From Mycolicibacterium psychrotolerans (lineage in GTDB: Bacteria > Actinomycetota > Actinomycetes > Mycobacteriales > Mycobacteriaceae): 64,000 nucleotides of DNA. The notes beneath the pieces were generated by a model, which saw only the letters and a list, made by a program, of their open reading frames with translations, did not search any database and was not told the origin of the DNA. Location of the stretch: positions 3,038,001-3,102,000 of the forward strand of contig NZ_AP022574.1 in assembly GCF_010729305.1 (NCBI RefSeq), given 5' to 3'. The stretch's first letter is position 1. Each line of letters opens with the position of its first letter. This document shows, piece by piece, positions 26,011 through 36,033 of the stretch. Position numbers and translations under genes: made by a program.

Positions 26011-27427
26011 ATCGGCCGAGGGGATCGATTGCATCCTCGCGATGGGATCCGCCGCTCAGGCGGAGTCGCGCGCGATCGCCGAACGCCTCGCCGCGGTGGC
26101 CCGGCTCCACGCACTCCGGACGCGGGAGTACCCCCACGTCGAGTACTGGGTCACGGACGTCCACGAGGCGGTCGCCGCCGAAGTGTCGGCGGCGCAGAAC
26201 ATCAGCCGGTCACGCGCGGGAAGCCAGGTGCGAATGGCCGTCTCACTGCACCAACGCCTCCCTCGAGTCGCCGAGATCTTCGCCCGGGGGCAGATCGACC
26301 TGCGGATGGTCCAGATCGTGCTCAACCGCACCGACAACGTCGAGAATGACGTCCTCGCGGATTTGGACGCCGCGTTGGCGCCCGAGCTGGTCGGGTGGAT
26401 GCGGTTCTCGGAGAAGAAGTTGAAAGAACGCGTGGACCGGTGGGTGGCCACGTTTGATCCTGCCGGGGTGCGCGTTCCGCCGAATGTCCGGGACAACCTG
26501 TACTTCACCGTGGAACCTCACCTGCCGGGCACGGCGTTCGCCGGCGGGCTGCTCGACGCACTTGATGCCGCGGCGCTGGACCAACGCCTCGACGCCCTGG
26601 CCGCCACGGTGTGCGATGCGGATCCCCGCACCCCCGGGCAACGGCGGGCTGCCGCTTGCGGCGCTCTGGGCCGCGGCGAATCGACGCTGGCGTGCCGGTG
26701 CGAATCTCCGGAATGCCCGGCGGCGGCACTGAAGGCATCGGCTGCTGACGTTGTCGTTCACATTCTGGCTGAGCAGGCCACGATCGACGGAAGTAGCAAT
26801 GCCCCAGGCTATCTGGAGGGCTTCGGCGTCCTGCCCGCCGAAGAGGTGCGTCAGGCGGCCGCGGCGGCGGAGTTGCGCCCGGTCAACCGGCCCGGCGACG
26901 ATCCGGAGCCCGGATACCGGCCGTCGCGCCGGCTCAAGGACTTCCTCCGATGGCGTGACCTGACGTGCCGCTTCCCGGGCTGTGACGCTCCGGTGCAGCG
27001 GTGCGACGTCGACCACACCGACCCATGGCCCCTCGGGGCCACGCACCCGTCCAACAACAAGCATTACTGCCGCGACCATCATCTGATCAAGACCTTTTAC
27101 ACCGGTGCGCACGGGTGGCGCGACGAGCAGCGACCCGACGGCACGGTCGTGCTGATCGCCCCGACCGGACTGGTCTATGTCACCGACGCCCATGGTGGAC
27201 AACTGTTTCCGACGCTGGCGGTGCCGACGGCCGAGCTGCCCGGCTCCGTCGCTGCGCCGGTGGGAGCGGACAAGACCGCGATGATGCCGCGCCGCAAGAA
27301 GACCCGCGATCAGGACCGGCGGGATCGCGTGGAGCGCGAGCGGCGGCAACGCATCGAGCTCGATGCGCAACGCGAACGAGCCCATCAAGCGTGGCTGGCC
27401 GAGACCTACGAGCCTCCACCATTCTGA
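26003..27427 (+). CDS. 13E12-family DUF222/HNH endonuclease-like protein
   Basis: The 474-residue protein has a DUF222 N-terminal half and a C-terminal HNH domain CRFPGCDAP...CDVDHTDPW...NNKHYCRDHH, with the zinc cysteines and HNH histidine intact. It belongs to the repetitive 13E12 family of mycobacteria. ATG 26003 was preferred to ATG 25991 because CATGAT lies 7 nt before it and the SOS box covers it. The C-terminus is strongly basic and helical (RRKKTRDQDRRDR...). A DNA-damage-induced nuclease role is likely but unproven. Confidence 0.88.
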   Translation: MFESAEGIDCILAMGSAAQAESRAIAERLAAVARLHALRTREYPHVEYWVTDVHEAVAAEVSAAQNISRSRAGSQVRMAVSLHQRLPRVAEIFARGQIDLRMVQIVLNRTDNVENDVLADLDAALAPELVGWMRFSEKKLKERVDRWVATFDPAGVRVPPNVRDNLYFTVEPHLPGTAFAGGLLDALDAAALDQRLDALAATVCDADPRTPGQRRAAACGALGRGESTLACRCESPECPAAALKASAADVVVHILAEQATIDGSSNAPGYLEGFGVLPAEEVRQAAAAAELRPVNRPGDDPEPGYRPSRRLKDFLRWRDLTCRFPGCDAPVQRCDVDHTDPWPLGATHPSNNKHYCRDHHLIKTFYTGAHGWRDEQRPDGTVVLIAPTGLVYVTDAHGGQLFPTLAVPTAELPGSVAAPVGADKTAMMPRRKKTRDQDRRDRVERERRQRIELDAQRERAHQAWLAETYEPPPF

Positions 27428-27450
27428 ACCTCGCGCGGATTCACCGGTTG

Positions 27451-28176
27451 TCAGTTTGCCTCGACGAGGTATCCGGTTGTCGGCGCTGCCAAGTGAGGTC
27501 GATCGTTGACCACGTAGAGGGGCGTCCATGCCGGCGTGCCAGATGCGTCGAGATACAACGTGATTGCCTGAGCTGTCGGCGGACTGCGTTTCAGTGATGC
27601 GTGGCCTGTGCCGCGGGTGTGGTCGATCGCTTCCTCCAGCAGGGCAGCCGCATCCGCGAGTTCACCATCGGAGACCGCCAGCAGCAGGTCCTGATCGATC
27701 TGGACGTCGGCCGGAAACACTCCCAGCACATGCGCGGGTGCTTCCCACTGCAGCCAGCGGAACAGTTCGTTGCCGGACAAGTCTGCCACCGCGTCGATCG
27801 GCGGCAGCCCGACGCACCAACGGCGCAGCGTGGCGTAGTCGGCCGGGGTGAATATGGGCATGCCCTGCGCGAAGTGCGGAGGCGCATACTCGCTTGGCGC
27901 CCAATCGCCGGTCAGCATCTCGTGGAACGCCGGCACGAACGCGACCCCGACACCGACGTTCCGGACCACCAGCCAATTACCGCTGGCGCAGTGCTCCATA
28001 CCGCAGTGCTCGCAGATGCGGACCTGCACAGGCGTCTCGTCCCACGTGGTCAATTCAGCGGCGTTCGAAAAGACAGCGCCGTCGATGACGATCTGGGTCA
28101 CTCTCTGGTCGGGCCCGCCCGAGGAGCTGAGATCGAGTGTCACGGGGTGTGTGGTGAGGCGACCAACGACCCACAT
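27451..28176 (-). CDS. Hypothetical protein with CxxC/HC cluster
   Basis: The 241-residue soluble protein is unrecognised. An early segment ICEHCGMEHCASGNW holds three cysteines and two histidines and could bind a metal. The rest is mixed alpha/beta with a Trp-rich stretch (FRWLQWEAPAH) and a C-terminal beta segment. There is no signal peptide. It is convergent to the 13E12 gene (23-base gap). It could be a small regulator or an immunity-like protein, but nothing in the context proves it. Confidence 0.6.
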   Translation of the reverse strand: MWVVGRLTTHPVTLDLSSSGGPDQRVTQIVIDGAVFSNAAELTTWDETPVQVRICEHCGMEHCASGNWLVVRNVGVGVAFVPAFHEMLTGDWAPSEYAPPHFAQGMPIFTPADYATLRRWCVGLPPIDAVADLSGNELFRWLQWEAPAHVLGVFPADVQIDQDLLLAVSDGELADAAALLEEAIDHTRGTGHASLKRSPPTAQAITLYLDASGTPAWTPLYVVNDRPHLAAPTTGYLVEAN

Positions 28177-28238
28177 CGTCGCCTCCCCTCTCCGGCCGGC
28201 CGCGACCTACGAACAGCCTCATTCTGAACCAGGCGCGG

Positions 28239-29492
28239 TCAGCGCGCGGGGTCGATGGAGAGCACCAGGGTTTCCAGGCGCCGCACCAGCAGGCTCGGCA
28301 GCCAGCGTGCCGCGCCGACGGCCTCGAAACCGCGGGTGTGCGTCAGCAGATGTTCGAGTACGATTCTGGCCTCGAGACGGGCCAACGATGCGCCGACGCA
28401 GAAGTGCACGCCTCTGCCGAACGCTATGTGGCCCCGGCCGTCTCGGCGATCGATCCGGAACTCCTCGGGTGCTTCGACATGCGCGGGGTCGCGGTTAGCC
28501 GCTCCCCACAACAGCACCAGGCGGTCGCCGGCGCGCAACGGGTATCCCTGGAGTTCGCAGTCCCGCAGCACATGCCGATAGTGACCCCGAAACGGCGGCT
28601 CATAGCGCAGCACCTCCTCGAGGAAGGGCGGAATCAGGGCAGTGTCGTCCCGGAGCGCCCGCTGTAGGTCGTGCCGGGTCGCCAGGATCCGGGTGGCCGA
28701 GCCGATGAGCGATGCGGTCGACTCGCCGCCCGCGCTGAACAGCGTGACCATGATGACCTGTGCGGTGATGGCGTCGAGTTCGCCTGTGGTGCAGGCTTTC
28801 ACCAGGCCGTCCAGAAGCGTGTCCGGCGGCGCCGCACTATCCAACAGCCGCGAGATGTACGCCGCCAGTTCGGCGACGGCGGTACCCGCCGCGGCGAGCT
28901 GATCGGGACCGACCAGGCCCTCCAGCAGCTGGGTGCTGGCATAGCCCCACGCCGTCAACTGATCGGCGTCTTCCTCGGGGACGCCGATGAGCCGGCACAC
29001 CACCATCATCGGCAGGCGATTCGCGATCGCGGACATCCATTCGATACGGCCCCCGTCGACCGCCTCGTCCCACAGCCGGTCGATCGTGTCGGTGACGAAG
29101 CACTCGAGCTCGCGGATGCGCTTGGCCGCCAGATGGGGCACCAACAACTTGCGGTGCGCAGCATGTGCGGGATCGTCGGCGATGGCCAGCACCTGCGTCG
29201 GGCCGCCGACCACATCCATGCCGAAGCCGCCGATGGAACCCCCGGGCTGGTAGGTCATCGTGCCGGTCAGGTTCGACGAGAAGTCCTCGGTGCGCGCCAC
29301 CGCTTCGGTGACGGCGTCCCAGGAACACACAGCGTGGAAGTCGGAGTCGCCGATGCGGTGCACAGGGCCTGCGGCCCGCATCTGCGCATACAGCGGATAC
29401 GGATCCTGGATGACCCGGTCATCGAACAACGCGGCGCCGAGCGGGCCGGCCTGAACTGCCATGTGAGTCAGGCTGAATGGTGTGCCGGGCAC
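28239..29492 (-). CDS. Cytochrome P450
   Basis: The 417-residue soluble bacterial P450 has an I-helix oxygen-activation motif SAGGEST (about 253-259), the K-helix ExxR in EEVLR (Glu293-Arg296) and the heme loop FGRGVHFCVGASLAR with Cys365. GTG 29492 gives full length; ATG 29462 (MAVQAG) would shorten it by 10 residues. It is divergent from a TetR regulator and probably under its control. The substrate is likely lipid, terpenoid or steroid by analogy; not inferable here. No ferredoxin gene is adjacent. Confidence 0.92.
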   Translation of the reverse strand: MPGTPFSLTHMAVQAGPLGAALFDDRVIQDPYPLYAQMRAAGPVHRIGDSDFHAVCSWDAVTEAVARTEDFSSNLTGTMTYQPGGSIGGFGMDVVGGPTQVLAIADDPAHAAHRKLLVPHLAAKRIRELECFVTDTIDRLWDEAVDGGRIEWMSAIANRLPMMVVCRLIGVPEEDADQLTAWGYASTQLLEGLVGPDQLAAAGTAVAELAAYISRLLDSAAPPDTLLDGLVKACTTGELDAITAQVIMVTLFSAGGESTASLIGSATRILATRHDLQRALRDDTALIPPFLEEVLRYEPPFRGHYRHVLRDCELQGYPLRAGDRLVLLWGAANRDPAHVEAPEEFRIDRRDGRGHIAFGRGVHFCVGASLARLEARIVLEHLLTHTRGFEAVGAARWLPSLLVRRLETLVLSIDPAR

Positions 29493-29581
29493 GAGTCAAC
29501 GGATCATCGAAATCCGAGTAGCCACACCCCCGACCCGGCTCCGGCGCCGTCTCAGTGCACCGCTCCGACCAGCGGCGACGA

Positions 29582-29609
29582 GTGAGAAACATTGACCAAC
29601 CCGTCTCAC
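29582..29609. promoter_or_regulatory. Inverted repeat before TetR regulator
   Basis: GTGAGA (29582-29587) and TCTCAC (29604-29609) form a perfect 6-bp inverted repeat with a 16-bp spacer, 18 bases before the TetR start in the P450/TetR divergent region. It is a candidate TetR operator. Confidence 0.4.
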
Positions 29610-29626
29610 GCTGAGAACATCGGCCG

Positions 29627-30202
29627 ATGACTTCTCGCGGCACGACGAACGACTGGCTGGTCGGTGACCGGCGGGCGGCGGCGGCCGAACGGATCTACGC
29701 CGCGGCCACCGAACTGATCGCACGGGACGGTGTCGAGGCGTTCGACATCGCGGCTCTCGAAGCCCGGGTGCACTGCTCGCGGGCCACGATCTACCGGCGC
29801 GTCGGCGGCAAGGCGCAGATTCGTGATGCGGTGCTGGCGCGTAACGCCGAGCGCATCGTCGACGCCGTGCGGTCCGCGGTCGACGGGATGAGCGGTCCCG
29901 ACAGGGTGGTGACGGCGGTGACGGTGGCGCTGGAACGGATCAGGGCGGACCCGCTCGGTCAGGCGCTGATCACCTCGATGCGCGCGGCGGCCGAGATGGC
30001 CTGGATCGTCGACTCGCCTCAGCCCGCCGCCATCGCCGCGGATCTGACCGGCATCGCCGAGGAGGACGAGCTCGCCTCGCAATGGATTGTGCGCGTAGTG
30101 CTCTCGCTGCTCTACTGGCCCGTCGCCGATCCAGCTGCCGAACGCGAGATGGTGCGCCGTTTCCTCGGTCAGCCCGCACCCTTGCCGTTGTCGACGCGGT
30201 AG
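29627..30202 (+). CDS. TetR-family regulator next to P450
   Basis: The 191-residue protein has an N-terminal HTH (about 20-65; ARVHCSRATIYRRVGGKAQI). It is divergent from the P450 (134-base gap) and its 3' end overlaps the convergent SDR gene by 34 bases. Probable ligand-responsive repressor of the P450. Confidence 0.87.
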   Translation: MTSRGTTNDWLVGDRRAAAAERIYAAATELIARDGVEAFDIAALEARVHCSRATIYRRVGGKAQIRDAVLARNAERIVDAVRSAVDGMSGPDRVVTAVTVALERIRADPLGQALITSMRAAAEMAWIVDSPQPAAIAADLTGIAEEDELASQWIVRVVLSLLYWPVADPAAEREMVRRFLGQPAPLPLSTR

Positions 30203-30909
30203 ACGGCACCGTGGATCGCGGCGGCGTCGTCACTGGCCAGGAACGCGATCACCTTGGCGACGTCCTCGGTGGCCATGAACCCGCGCGGTGAGGCGATCCG
30301 CATAATCAGATCCCAGTCGGCGTCCTCAGGCGCCTCGAACTCGGTGGTCTGCGCGGTCGGCATGCCGCCCGGGCACACGGCGTTGACGCGCAGGCGTTCC
30401 TTTGTGAACTCGATGGCCAGCGCCCGGGTCAGGCCGACTAGCCCGTGCTTGGCCGCGCAGTAGCCCGCCGAATACACCTCGCCCTCGACACCGGCGATCG
30501 ACGAGACGTTGACGATGTTGCCGCCGGTTTCCAGCAGGTGCGGCAATGCCGCGCGGCACAGCGCGAACGGCGCGGTCAGGTTCACCGCGAGGTCGACGTC
30601 CCAGTCGTCGTCGGTCATCGTCGCGGTGTGGCGCATGCGGTGGAACCCCGCGATGTTGGCGAGCACGTCGAGCCGGCCGAATCGCTCGACGCAGTCGGCC
30701 ACCGCCGAGGCGCACGCCTCCCGCGAGGAGATGTCCACCGAGGCGAACGCGCTGTCCGGCATGTCCGCGAACACCTCGGCCATCCGCGAGGCGTCCCTGG
30801 CGATACCGAACACCGTCGCGCCCTTCTCGGCGAACAACCGGGCCGTCGTAGCGCCCAGCCCCGCCGACGCCCCCGTGACCAATGCGACCTTGCCGCTGAG
30901 CTGACTCAT
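30169..30909 (-). CDS. Short-chain dehydrogenase/reductase
   Basis: The 246-residue classical SDR has cofactor motif TGASAGLG (12-19), NAG replaced by NIAG (85-88), catalytic Ser137 in NVSSIAG and YCAAK (Tyr150, Lys154). An Arg in the second strand (GIARDASR) hints at NADP use. It converts an alcohol to a ketone; the substrate could be linked to the nearby P450 product (inference). The 3' end overlaps the TetR gene on the opposite strand. Confidence 0.9.
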   Translation of the reverse strand: MSQLSGKVALVTGASAGLGATTARLFAEKGATVFGIARDASRMAEVFADMPDSAFASVDISSREACASAVADCVERFGRLDVLANIAGFHRMRHTATMTDDDWDVDLAVNLTAPFALCRAALPHLLETGGNIVNVSSIAGVEGEVYSAGYCAAKHGLVGLTRALAIEFTKERLRVNAVCPGGMPTAQTTEFEAPEDADWDLIMRIASPRGFMATEDVAKVIAFLASDDAAAIHGAVYRVDNGKGAG

Positions 30910-30939
30910 GGAAGGACCTTCTCACGGGCCCCTTGCGGC

Positions 30940-32544
30940 TCAGACCGCGGCGCGCGGTCGGACCGGCGGCACCGCCGCCAGCAGCGCCCGGGTGTACTCG
31001 TGCTCGGGTGAGCTGAACAGCTCCTCAGCGGGCCGGTTCTCCACCACCTCACCGTCGCGCATCACCAGCACGTCATGGCTCAGCTGCCGGATCACCGCCA
31101 GGTCGTGTCCGATCAGCAGGTAGGCCAACCCCAGCTCGTCCTGCAGCCGCGCCAGCAGCCCCAGGACGCGGGCCTGAACAGACACATCCAGCGACGCGGT
31201 GGCCTCGTCGAGGATCAGCAGATCCGGCTCGGCGGCCAATGCGCGCGCGATGCTGACCCGCTGACGTTGCCCGCCCGAGAGCTCGTGCGGGTAGCGCTGC
31301 GCGAACTCGGCCGGCAGGCCGACCAGGTCAAGGAGCTCGGCCACCCGCGCCCGCCGCGCCGCGGCGCCGTCGGCCAGCCGGTGCACCGCCAACGGCTCGG
31401 CGACCGAGGACTCCACGCGCGCACGGGGATTCAGCGACGAGAACGGATCCTGGAACACCAGTCCGATCCGCCGGCGCAGCGCCTTCACGTCGGCCCTACG
31501 CACCCCGAAGATGTCCGCACCGGCCAGCGTCGCGGTGCCGCGGTCGGGTTTCGCCAGACCCGTGAGCGCGGCGGCGACCGTAGACTTGCCCGAGCCGGAT
31601 TCGCCGACCAGACCCAGTGTGGTGCCCCGACGGACGCGCAATGACACGTCCTTGACAGCGTGGATGGTCGAGCGGCCCACCGGGGTGGACACCGTGAACG
31701 ACACGTCGAGTCCGTCGACCTCCAGCAGTGGATCGGCGTCGGGAACAGGTTGCGGCCCAGACGCATTCAGCACCGGCCGGGCGGCCAGCAGATCCCGGGT
31801 GTAGTCGTCACGGGGCCGGTCGAACACGTCGAGGATCGGAGCCTGCTCCACGACGCCGCCCTCGCGCAGCACGGTCACCTCGTCGGCCACCTGCCCGATG
31901 ACGCCGAGATCGTGGCTGATCCACACCACCGCGGTGCCGAAGTCGCGCTGCAGGGTGCGGACCAGCTCGATGATCTGGGCCTGGGTGGTGACGTCCAGCG
32001 CGGTGGTGGGTTCGTCGGCGATCAGCAGTTCCGGGTCGCACGCGAGTGCGATGGCGATCATCACCCGCTGACGCTGGCCGCCCGAGAGCTGGTGCGGGTA
32101 GGCGTGCAGCCGTGTCGAGGGCTCGGGCAGGCCGACCGCGTCGAGCAGTTCCAGCGCCCGCGCCTGTGCCTCACGGCGCGTCACCCGACGGTGGGTCTCC
32201 AGTGACTCGGTGATCTGGCGCTCCAGCGTCAGCAGCGGATTGAGCGACGTGCCCGGATCCTGGAAGACGAATCCGATGCGGGAGCCGTGCACGCTGCGCA
32301 GCGTCCGCGGACTCGCGCCGACGAGCTGCACCGGCTCGTCACCACCCAGCGTGCTCGACCCGGACACCCGTGCCCCCGGCGCGTCGAGCAGACCTGTTGC
32401 GGCGAGCACCGTCATCGTCTTGCCGGACCCGGATTCGCCGACGATTCCCACCGTCTGCTCGCGGGCCACCTCGAATGACACGCCGTCGACGATCGTGCGT
32501 GCGCCGATGCGCACCCCGAGATCCTGCACCGTCAGCACCGTCAT
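30940..32544 (-). CDS. Fused double ATP-binding subunit of peptide/nickel-type ABC importer (DppD-like)
   Basis: The 534-residue single chain contains two complete ABC domains. Domain 1 has Walker A GESGSGKT (36-43), LSGGQRQRV and Walker B LLIADEP; domain 2 repeats [17 protein letters not shown] and LLILDEA. In M. tuberculosis the DppD ATPase is likewise a fused double domain. ATG 32544 overlaps the permease stop (ATGA). It energises the importer encoded upstream. Confidence 0.92.
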   Translation of the reverse strand: MTVLTVQDLGVRIGARTIVDGVSFEVAREQTVGIVGESGSGKTMTVLAATGLLDAPGARVSGSSTLGGDEPVQLVGASPRTLRSVHGSRIGFVFQDPGTSLNPLLTLERQITESLETHRRVTRREAQARALELLDAVGLPEPSTRLHAYPHQLSGGQRQRVMIAIALACDPELLIADEPTTALDVTTQAQIIELVRTLQRDFGTAVVWISHDLGVIGQVADEVTVLREGGVVEQAPILDVFDRPRDDYTRDLLAARPVLNASGPQPVPDADPLLEVDGLDVSFTVSTPVGRSTIHAVKDVSLRVRRGTTLGLVGESGSGKSTVAAALTGLAKPDRGTATLAGADIFGVRRADVKALRRRIGLVFQDPFSSLNPRARVESSVAEPLAVHRLADGAAARRARVAELLDLVGLPAEFAQRYPHELSGGQRQRVSIARALAAEPDLLILDEATASLDVSVQARVLGLLARLQDELGLAYLLIGHDLAVIRQLSHDVLVMRDGEVVENRPAEELFSSPEHEYTRALLAAVPPVRPRAAV

Positions 32545-33419
32545 CGCTGCGCCCTCCGGGCTTCGGCGATGTTGCGCTGCTTGGGGTCTAGCACGTCGCG
32601 TAGCCCGTCGCCGAGCAGGTTGAACGCCAGCACGATCACCACGATCGTCGCGCCCGGGAACACCGCCATCCACCAGGCCATCGTGACGAACCCCTGTGAG
32701 TCGAAGATCATCCGGCCCAACGACGGTTGCGGAGGCTGGATCCCGAGGCCGAGGAAGGACAGCGCCGCCTCGGAGAGGATGGCGAACGCCAGGGACAGCG
32801 ACGTCTGCACGATCAGCGGGCCTGCGATGTTGGGCAGGATGTGGCGACGCAGGATCACGTGATCGGGGGTGCCCATCGCGCGCGACACCGCCACGTACGG
32901 CTCGGTGCGCACACCCAGGGTGCTGGCCCTCGCCACCCGCGCGAAGATCGGCGTGTACACGATGCCGATCGCGAGGATCGTCGTCGTCACCCCCGGCCCC
33001 AGAATCGCGACGACGGCGAGCGCGAGCAGCAGCACCGGGAACGCGAACATCACGTCGACCAGGCGCATCAGCACGGTGTCCAGCCAGCCGCCGCGGTAGC
33101 CCGCGAGCACGCCGACCGTCACCCCGACCACGACGGCGAACGCGACACTGACCACGGCGATCCGCATCGAGGCCTGCGTGGCCACCAGCACACGCGACAG
33201 CACGTCGCGGCCCAACTCGTCGGTGCCGAACCAGTGCCCGCCGCTGGGCGGGCGCAGTGCGTCGGGCACGTCGACGTCGTTGACACCTTGCGGCGCAATC
33301 AGATTGGCGGTCACTGCGACGACGGCGACGGCCAGCAGGATCAGCGCGCTGACCGCGGTGACGGGATTGCGCAGCAGAAGCCGCCACGACGCGACGCGAG
33401 TGCTGTCGGTGGTCGTCAT
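32541..33419 (-). CDS. ABC permease, DppC-like
   Basis: The 292-residue permease has about six TM helices, an N-terminal OppC-type region and HWFGTDELGRDVLSR. The EAA-type cytoplasmic loop SRAMGTPDHVILRRHILPN contacts the ATPase. It overlaps dppB-like (ATGA at 33416-33419) and dppD-like (ATGA at 32541-32544). It forms the membrane channel with the DppB-like protein. Confidence 0.92.
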   Translation of the reverse strand: MTTTDSTRVASWRLLLRNPVTAVSALILLAVAVVAVTANLIAPQGVNDVDVPDALRPPSGGHWFGTDELGRDVLSRVLVATQASMRIAVVSVAFAVVVGVTVGVLAGYRGGWLDTVLMRLVDVMFAFPVLLLALAVVAILGPGVTTTILAIGIVYTPIFARVARASTLGVRTEPYVAVSRAMGTPDHVILRRHILPNIAGPLIVQTSLSLAFAILSEAALSFLGLGIQPPQPSLGRMIFDSQGFVTMAWWMAVFPGATIVVIVLAFNLLGDGLRDVLDPKQRNIAEARRAQR

Positions 33420-34390
33420 GCCAGCCGGATCCTCGGGTCGACCACCGCGTAGAGGACGTCGACGAGCAGGTTGATCGCCAGGAACAGCGCCGCGATCAGC
33501 AGCACCGCGCCCTGGATCACCGGGTAGTCGCGCGCGGCGACCGCGTTGTACACCAGCCGGCCCAGCCCCGGCCAGGCGAACACCACCTCGACGACGATCA
33601 CGCCGCCCAGCAGCGTCGCGAGCTGAATGCCGGTGATGGTCAGGATCGGCACCAGCGCGTTGCGCACCGTGTGCCGGAAGGTGACGACGCGCGGCGGCAG
33701 CCCCTTGGACCGCGCGGTGCGCACATAGCCCATCGCGGCCACCTCGAGCACCGCCGCGCGCACGTAGCGCGTCATGATCGACGCGGCCACCACGCCGACC
33801 GTCAACCCGGGCAGGATGATGTGGCGCAGCCACCCCCCGGGATCGGAGAACAGCGGGCGGTACCCGGACGTCGGCAGCCACCCGAGCGTCGTCGAGAACA
33901 GCGCGATGAGCAGGATGCCCATCCAGAAGTCGGGCACCGAGACGCCGAACTGACTGGTAACCCGGACGATCGCATCGCTGACGCGGCCCTCCCGCAGCGC
34001 CGAGTAGGTGCCGGCCGGCAGCGCGATCGCCAGCGCGATGACGATGCCGGCCAGCCCGAGCGACAGCGTCGCGGGCAGCCGCTCCAGCAGGGTCACCGTC
34101 ACCGGGTCGCCGTTGCGGAAGCTCACCCCCAGGTTCCCGGTCAGCGCCGAGCCCACGTAGCCGAAGAACTGCGACACGATCGGGCGGTCGAGCCCGCTGG
34201 CGCTGCGCAGCGCGTCGTACGCCTCCGGGGTGTAGCGGGTGCCCAGGGCGATGCGGACCGGGTCGCCCGGCACCAGGTGCACCAGCGCGAAGACCACCAC
34301 CGTGACGCCGACCAGCACGACGAGCGAGTACAGCACCCGGCGCGCGACGAACCGGGCGATCGGATGGGTCAGTACCGTCGGCATGCTCAT
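33416..34390 (-). CDS. ABC permease, DppB-like
   Basis: The 324-residue permease has an OppB-type N-terminus (RRVLYSLVVLVGVTVVVFAL, then VPGDPV) and the EAA loop region RSKGLPPRVVTFRHTVRNAL. ATG 34390 shares a base with the preceding stop (TGATG). It is part of the importer operon. Confidence 0.92.
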   Translation of the reverse strand: MSMPTVLTHPIARFVARRVLYSLVVLVGVTVVVFALVHLVPGDPVRIALGTRYTPEAYDALRSASGLDRPIVSQFFGYVGSALTGNLGVSFRNGDPVTVTLLERLPATLSLGLAGIVIALAIALPAGTYSALREGRVSDAIVRVTSQFGVSVPDFWMGILLIALFSTTLGWLPTSGYRPLFSDPGGWLRHIILPGLTVGVVAASIMTRYVRAAVLEVAAMGYVRTARSKGLPPRVVTFRHTVRNALVPILTITGIQLATLLGGVIVVEVVFAWPGLGRLVYNAVAARDYPVIQGAVLLIAALFLAINLLVDVLYAVVDPRIRLA

Positions 34391-35934
34391 CACGACTCGC
34401 TCCCGCCGGTGTCGAGCACCGCATGCCGGAAGCGCACCGCACCGTCGCGGCGCGCCTCGTATCCGGTCAGCGCCGGATTCCACGCCTGGATCACCGACGA
34501 GTTGTACAGGTAGATGTAGCTGACCTTGTCGGCGATCAGCGTCGCGGCGCGCGCGTAGTCGGCGACCCGGGCGGCGTGGTCGGTCTCGACGCGGCCGGCG
34601 TCGAGCAGCCGGTCCACCTCGGGATCGGAGAACTTCTGCGCGTTGCTGGTGCCGTCGGTGTGGTGCTGGGCGTAGTAGAAGTCGTCGGGATCGATGTTGC
34701 CCAGCCACCCCAGCATGAGCATGTCGAAGTGGCCGGAGTTCTGTTCGTCGAGCCACGTCGCGAAGTCGACGGTGCGGATCTTGACGGTGAAGCCGAGCGG
34801 CGCGAGGTTGTCGGCGACGATCTGGGCCGCGGTCACCGTCTCCGGATACTCGGAGGTGACCAGCATGTCGAGATCGCCCGGCGTGACACCGGCCTCGGAC
34901 AGCAGCTCGCGCGCCTTGTCCACACCGCCCTGGCGGTAGCGGTCGTACGGCGTGTACCACGGGTTGCCCTCGGGGATCGCGAGCTCGTTGGCCTTGGCGG
35001 TGCCGTAACTGGTCGCCTGCACGATCCCGTCCCGGTCGATGGCGTAGGCGATCGCCTGGCGGACTCGCACATCGTTGTACGGCGCGTGCGCCTCGTTGAG
35101 TGCCAGATACCAGTAGTCGTTGCTCGGGGTGACCGCCAGCTTCACCGAGTCGTCGTCGGAGAGCTGCTGAACCCGTTGCGGCGGAATCGAATCCGTCCAG
35201 TCCACTTCACCGGCCTGCAGCGCGGACAGCGCCGTCGACGGCTCGGAGATGAACCGGAACGTCACGCCGGGCACACCGGGCGGACCGTCCCAGTAGTCCG
35301 GATTGGCCACCAGCGAGATCGAGTCGCCGCTCTTGCGTCCGGCGAAGCGGAACGGCCCGGTCCCGACGGGATGAGTGGCGATCTGGCCACTCTCGACGTT
35401 GCGGCGCGACACGACCGCCATGCCCTTGAAGCCGCCGATGTTGGTCAGCATGTTCGGTGTCGGCCTGCTGACCCGGATCACGACGGTCGCCGGATCGGGC
35501 GCCTCGACGGAAGTGACCGCGCTGAACTTGTCGGAGTTGGCCAGCTTCTCGTCGATGATCCGGCGGTAGGAGAACACCACGTCGTCGGCGGTCAGCGGCG
35601 TACCGTCGTGGAATTTCACCCCTGGCCGGAGGTGGAACGTCCACTCCCGCTGGTCGGGACTGACCTCCCACGACGTGGCCAGCGCCGGGCGCATCTGCAG
35701 GTTCTCGTCGGGTTCGACCAGCGTGTCGAAGACGTTCTCGAGCACCTCGAACGAGAAGTAGGCCGTGGTCTTGTGCGGGTCGAGTTGATCGGGCTCCCCG
35801 GCGATCGCGGCGACCAGTGCACCCGAGGCGCCCTCGCCGAGATCGACCCGCCGGCCCGTCGAACACCCGGTCACCGACGCCACCATCACGACAATGGCGA
35901 GGACAGCGGTCCACACCGCGGTCCTCGCCATCAT
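34390..35934 (-). CDS. Substrate-binding lipoprotein of peptide-type ABC importer (DppA-like)
   Basis: The 514-residue SBP family 5 (cluster C) protein has a lipoprotein signal with lipobox VTGC (Cys24) and the family motifs FHDGTPLTADDVVFSY and DVRVRQAIAYAIDRDGI. It captures the ligand outside the membrane. Gene order A-B-C-D matches mycobacterial dppABCD (peptide, and by report heme, uptake), but the flanking genes differ from that locus, so orthology is uncertain. Confidence 0.9.
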   Translation of the reverse strand: MMARTAVWTAVLAIVVMVASVTGCSTGRRVDLGEGASGALVAAIAGEPDQLDPHKTTAYFSFEVLENVFDTLVEPDENLQMRPALATSWEVSPDQREWTFHLRPGVKFHDGTPLTADDVVFSYRRIIDEKLANSDKFSAVTSVEAPDPATVVIRVSRPTPNMLTNIGGFKGMAVVSRRNVESGQIATHPVGTGPFRFAGRKSGDSISLVANPDYWDGPPGVPGVTFRFISEPSTALSALQAGEVDWTDSIPPQRVQQLSDDDSVKLAVTPSNDYWYLALNEAHAPYNDVRVRQAIAYAIDRDGIVQATSYGTAKANELAIPEGNPWYTPYDRYRQGGVDKARELLSEAGVTPGDLDMLVTSEYPETVTAAQIVADNLAPLGFTVKIRTVDFATWLDEQNSGHFDMLMLGWLGNIDPDDFYYAQHHTDGTSNAQKFSDPEVDRLLDAGRVETDHAARVADYARAATLIADKVSYIYLYNSSVIQAWNPALTGYEARRDGAVRFRHAVLDTGGSES

Positions 35935-35948
35935 GTATCACCCCGGAC

Positions 35949-35962
35949 TCGAGCCTGCTCGA
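35949..35962. promoter_or_regulatory. Inverted repeat upstream of dppA-like gene
   Basis: TCGAGC-CT-GCTCGA is a perfect 6-2-6 inverted repeat beginning 15 bases before the dppA-like start. It is a candidate operator in the 99-base divergent region with the secreted-protein gene. Confidence 0.4.
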
Positions 35963-36033
35963 AACCTGTTACCCGATGGTCTGACACGACAAACCCGTGA
36001 CTTTGTCCGCGCCCGGCTGAAATACTCGTCGGC

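Noticed and set aside
30940..34442. Apparent very long fused frames across the ABC operon
   Set aside because: Permease and ATPase starts are clear at the 4-bp overlaps; the extensions are out-of-frame readings of the neighbouring genes.
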